Position numbers and translations under genes: made by a program. From contig NSIA01000055.1 of the NCBI GenBank assembly GCA_002737585.1, positions 1 through 14,154 of the forward strand: a stretch of 14,154 nucleotides of DNA, given 5' to 3'. This DNA comes from Planctomycetaceae bacterium (GTDB lineage: Bacteria > Planctomycetota > Phycisphaerae > Phycisphaerales > SM1A02). A model generated the notes under the pieces. That model did not search any database, was not told the origin of the DNA, and was given only the letters and a program-made list of their open reading frames with translations. Each line of letters begins with the position of its first letter. The first letter of the stretch is position 1. This document shows, piece by piece, positions 13,827 through 14,154 of the stretch.

Positions 13827-14154
13827 ATGTCGATACGCATGCTGATTGCCATCGTTGTCGGTACGGTTCTTGCCTTTGGCTGGGGCGCCGTCTCCTGGAC
13901 AACCGGTATCTATGACTTTGCAATCAAGCCGATCCCCGGCGGCGACGGATTGGCAGCAACCTTTGAGTCCGCGTCGGTAACGGATGGGGCGTACATCTAT
14001 CCCGCACCGCCCGCCATGGCAGTCATGACCGGGCAGCAATCCACCATTGCTACCAACTCGTACCGTGAAGAGCACCGCAAGGGTCCGCTCATGCTGGTGC
14101 TCCTGCGCCGCCAGGGTGTTGACCCAATGTCGCCCACGGTCTTGGTGCGCGGCT
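13827..14154 (+). CDS. Membrane-anchored or exported protein of unknown function, N-terminal part
   Basis: An open frame of 109 complete codons that runs off the right edge. It starts at the ATG at 13827, 30 bases after the oxidoreductase stop, probably in the same transcription unit. Residues 5-22 (MLIAIVVGTVLAFGWGAV) are a membrane anchor or uncleaved signal, and the rest is soluble and probably periplasmic, with PAPPAMAVMTGQQ and EEHRKGPLMLVLLRRQGVD. There is no cleavage motif of the lipoprotein type. I do not recognise the family from this part, and the remaining sequence is outside the window. Confidence 0.72.
   Translation, partial: MSIRMLIAIVVGTVLAFGWGAVSWTTGIYDFAIKPIPGGDGLAATFESASVTDGAYIYPAPPAMAVMTGQQSTIATNSYREEHRKGPLMLVLLRRQGVDPMSPTVLVRG

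Overview
The window looks like a chromosomal segment of a GC-rich Gram-negative bacterium, most likely a planctomycete (Phycisphaerae-like). This is inferred from the style of the type II secretion genes, including pseudopilin leaders of the form RRAFT..ELL, and from the Gfo/Idh/MocA oxidoreductase. No rRNA or other taxonomic marker is present.

Positions 1-9498 hold one minus-strand operon for a type II secretion system (T2SS), read from right to left. The order is gspF (inner-membrane platform), a membrane-anchored TPR gene, gspG (major pseudopilin), gspH, gspI, gspJ and gspK (minor pseudopilins), gspL (actin-like cytoplasmic domain plus periplasmic domain), a GspM-like protein that also carries a GspC-like C-terminal domain, and the start of gspD (outer-membrane secretin), cut by the window edge. 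Five junctions are 4-base ATGA or GTGA stop/start overlaps, so the genes are tightly coupled. No gspE ATPase gene lies upstream of gspF, where it is often found. GspK is about twice the usual length and ends in a charged tail with four 18-residue repeats.

Positions 9499-10206 are non-coding and unusually structured. They contain three exact-period 129-bp tandem repeats, each with a long hairpin and one covarying base pair, then a stretch that can fold into two strong stems (a possible structured RNA), then a short motif resembling sequences I associate with REP-associated transposase elements. This block separates the T2SS operon from the next genes.

Positions 10207-10872 (plus) encode a class I glutamine amidotransferase, TrpG/PabA. 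It overlaps tail-to-tail with a minus-strand two-gene unit: a membrane-anchored protein built of about fifteen 22-residue repeats (probable beta-solenoid) followed by a small protein of unknown function. Divergent from that unit, at 12558-13796 (plus), is a Gfo/Idh/MocA-family NAD(P)-dependent oxidoreductase. It is followed after 30 bases by the start of a membrane-anchored protein of unknown function that runs off the window.
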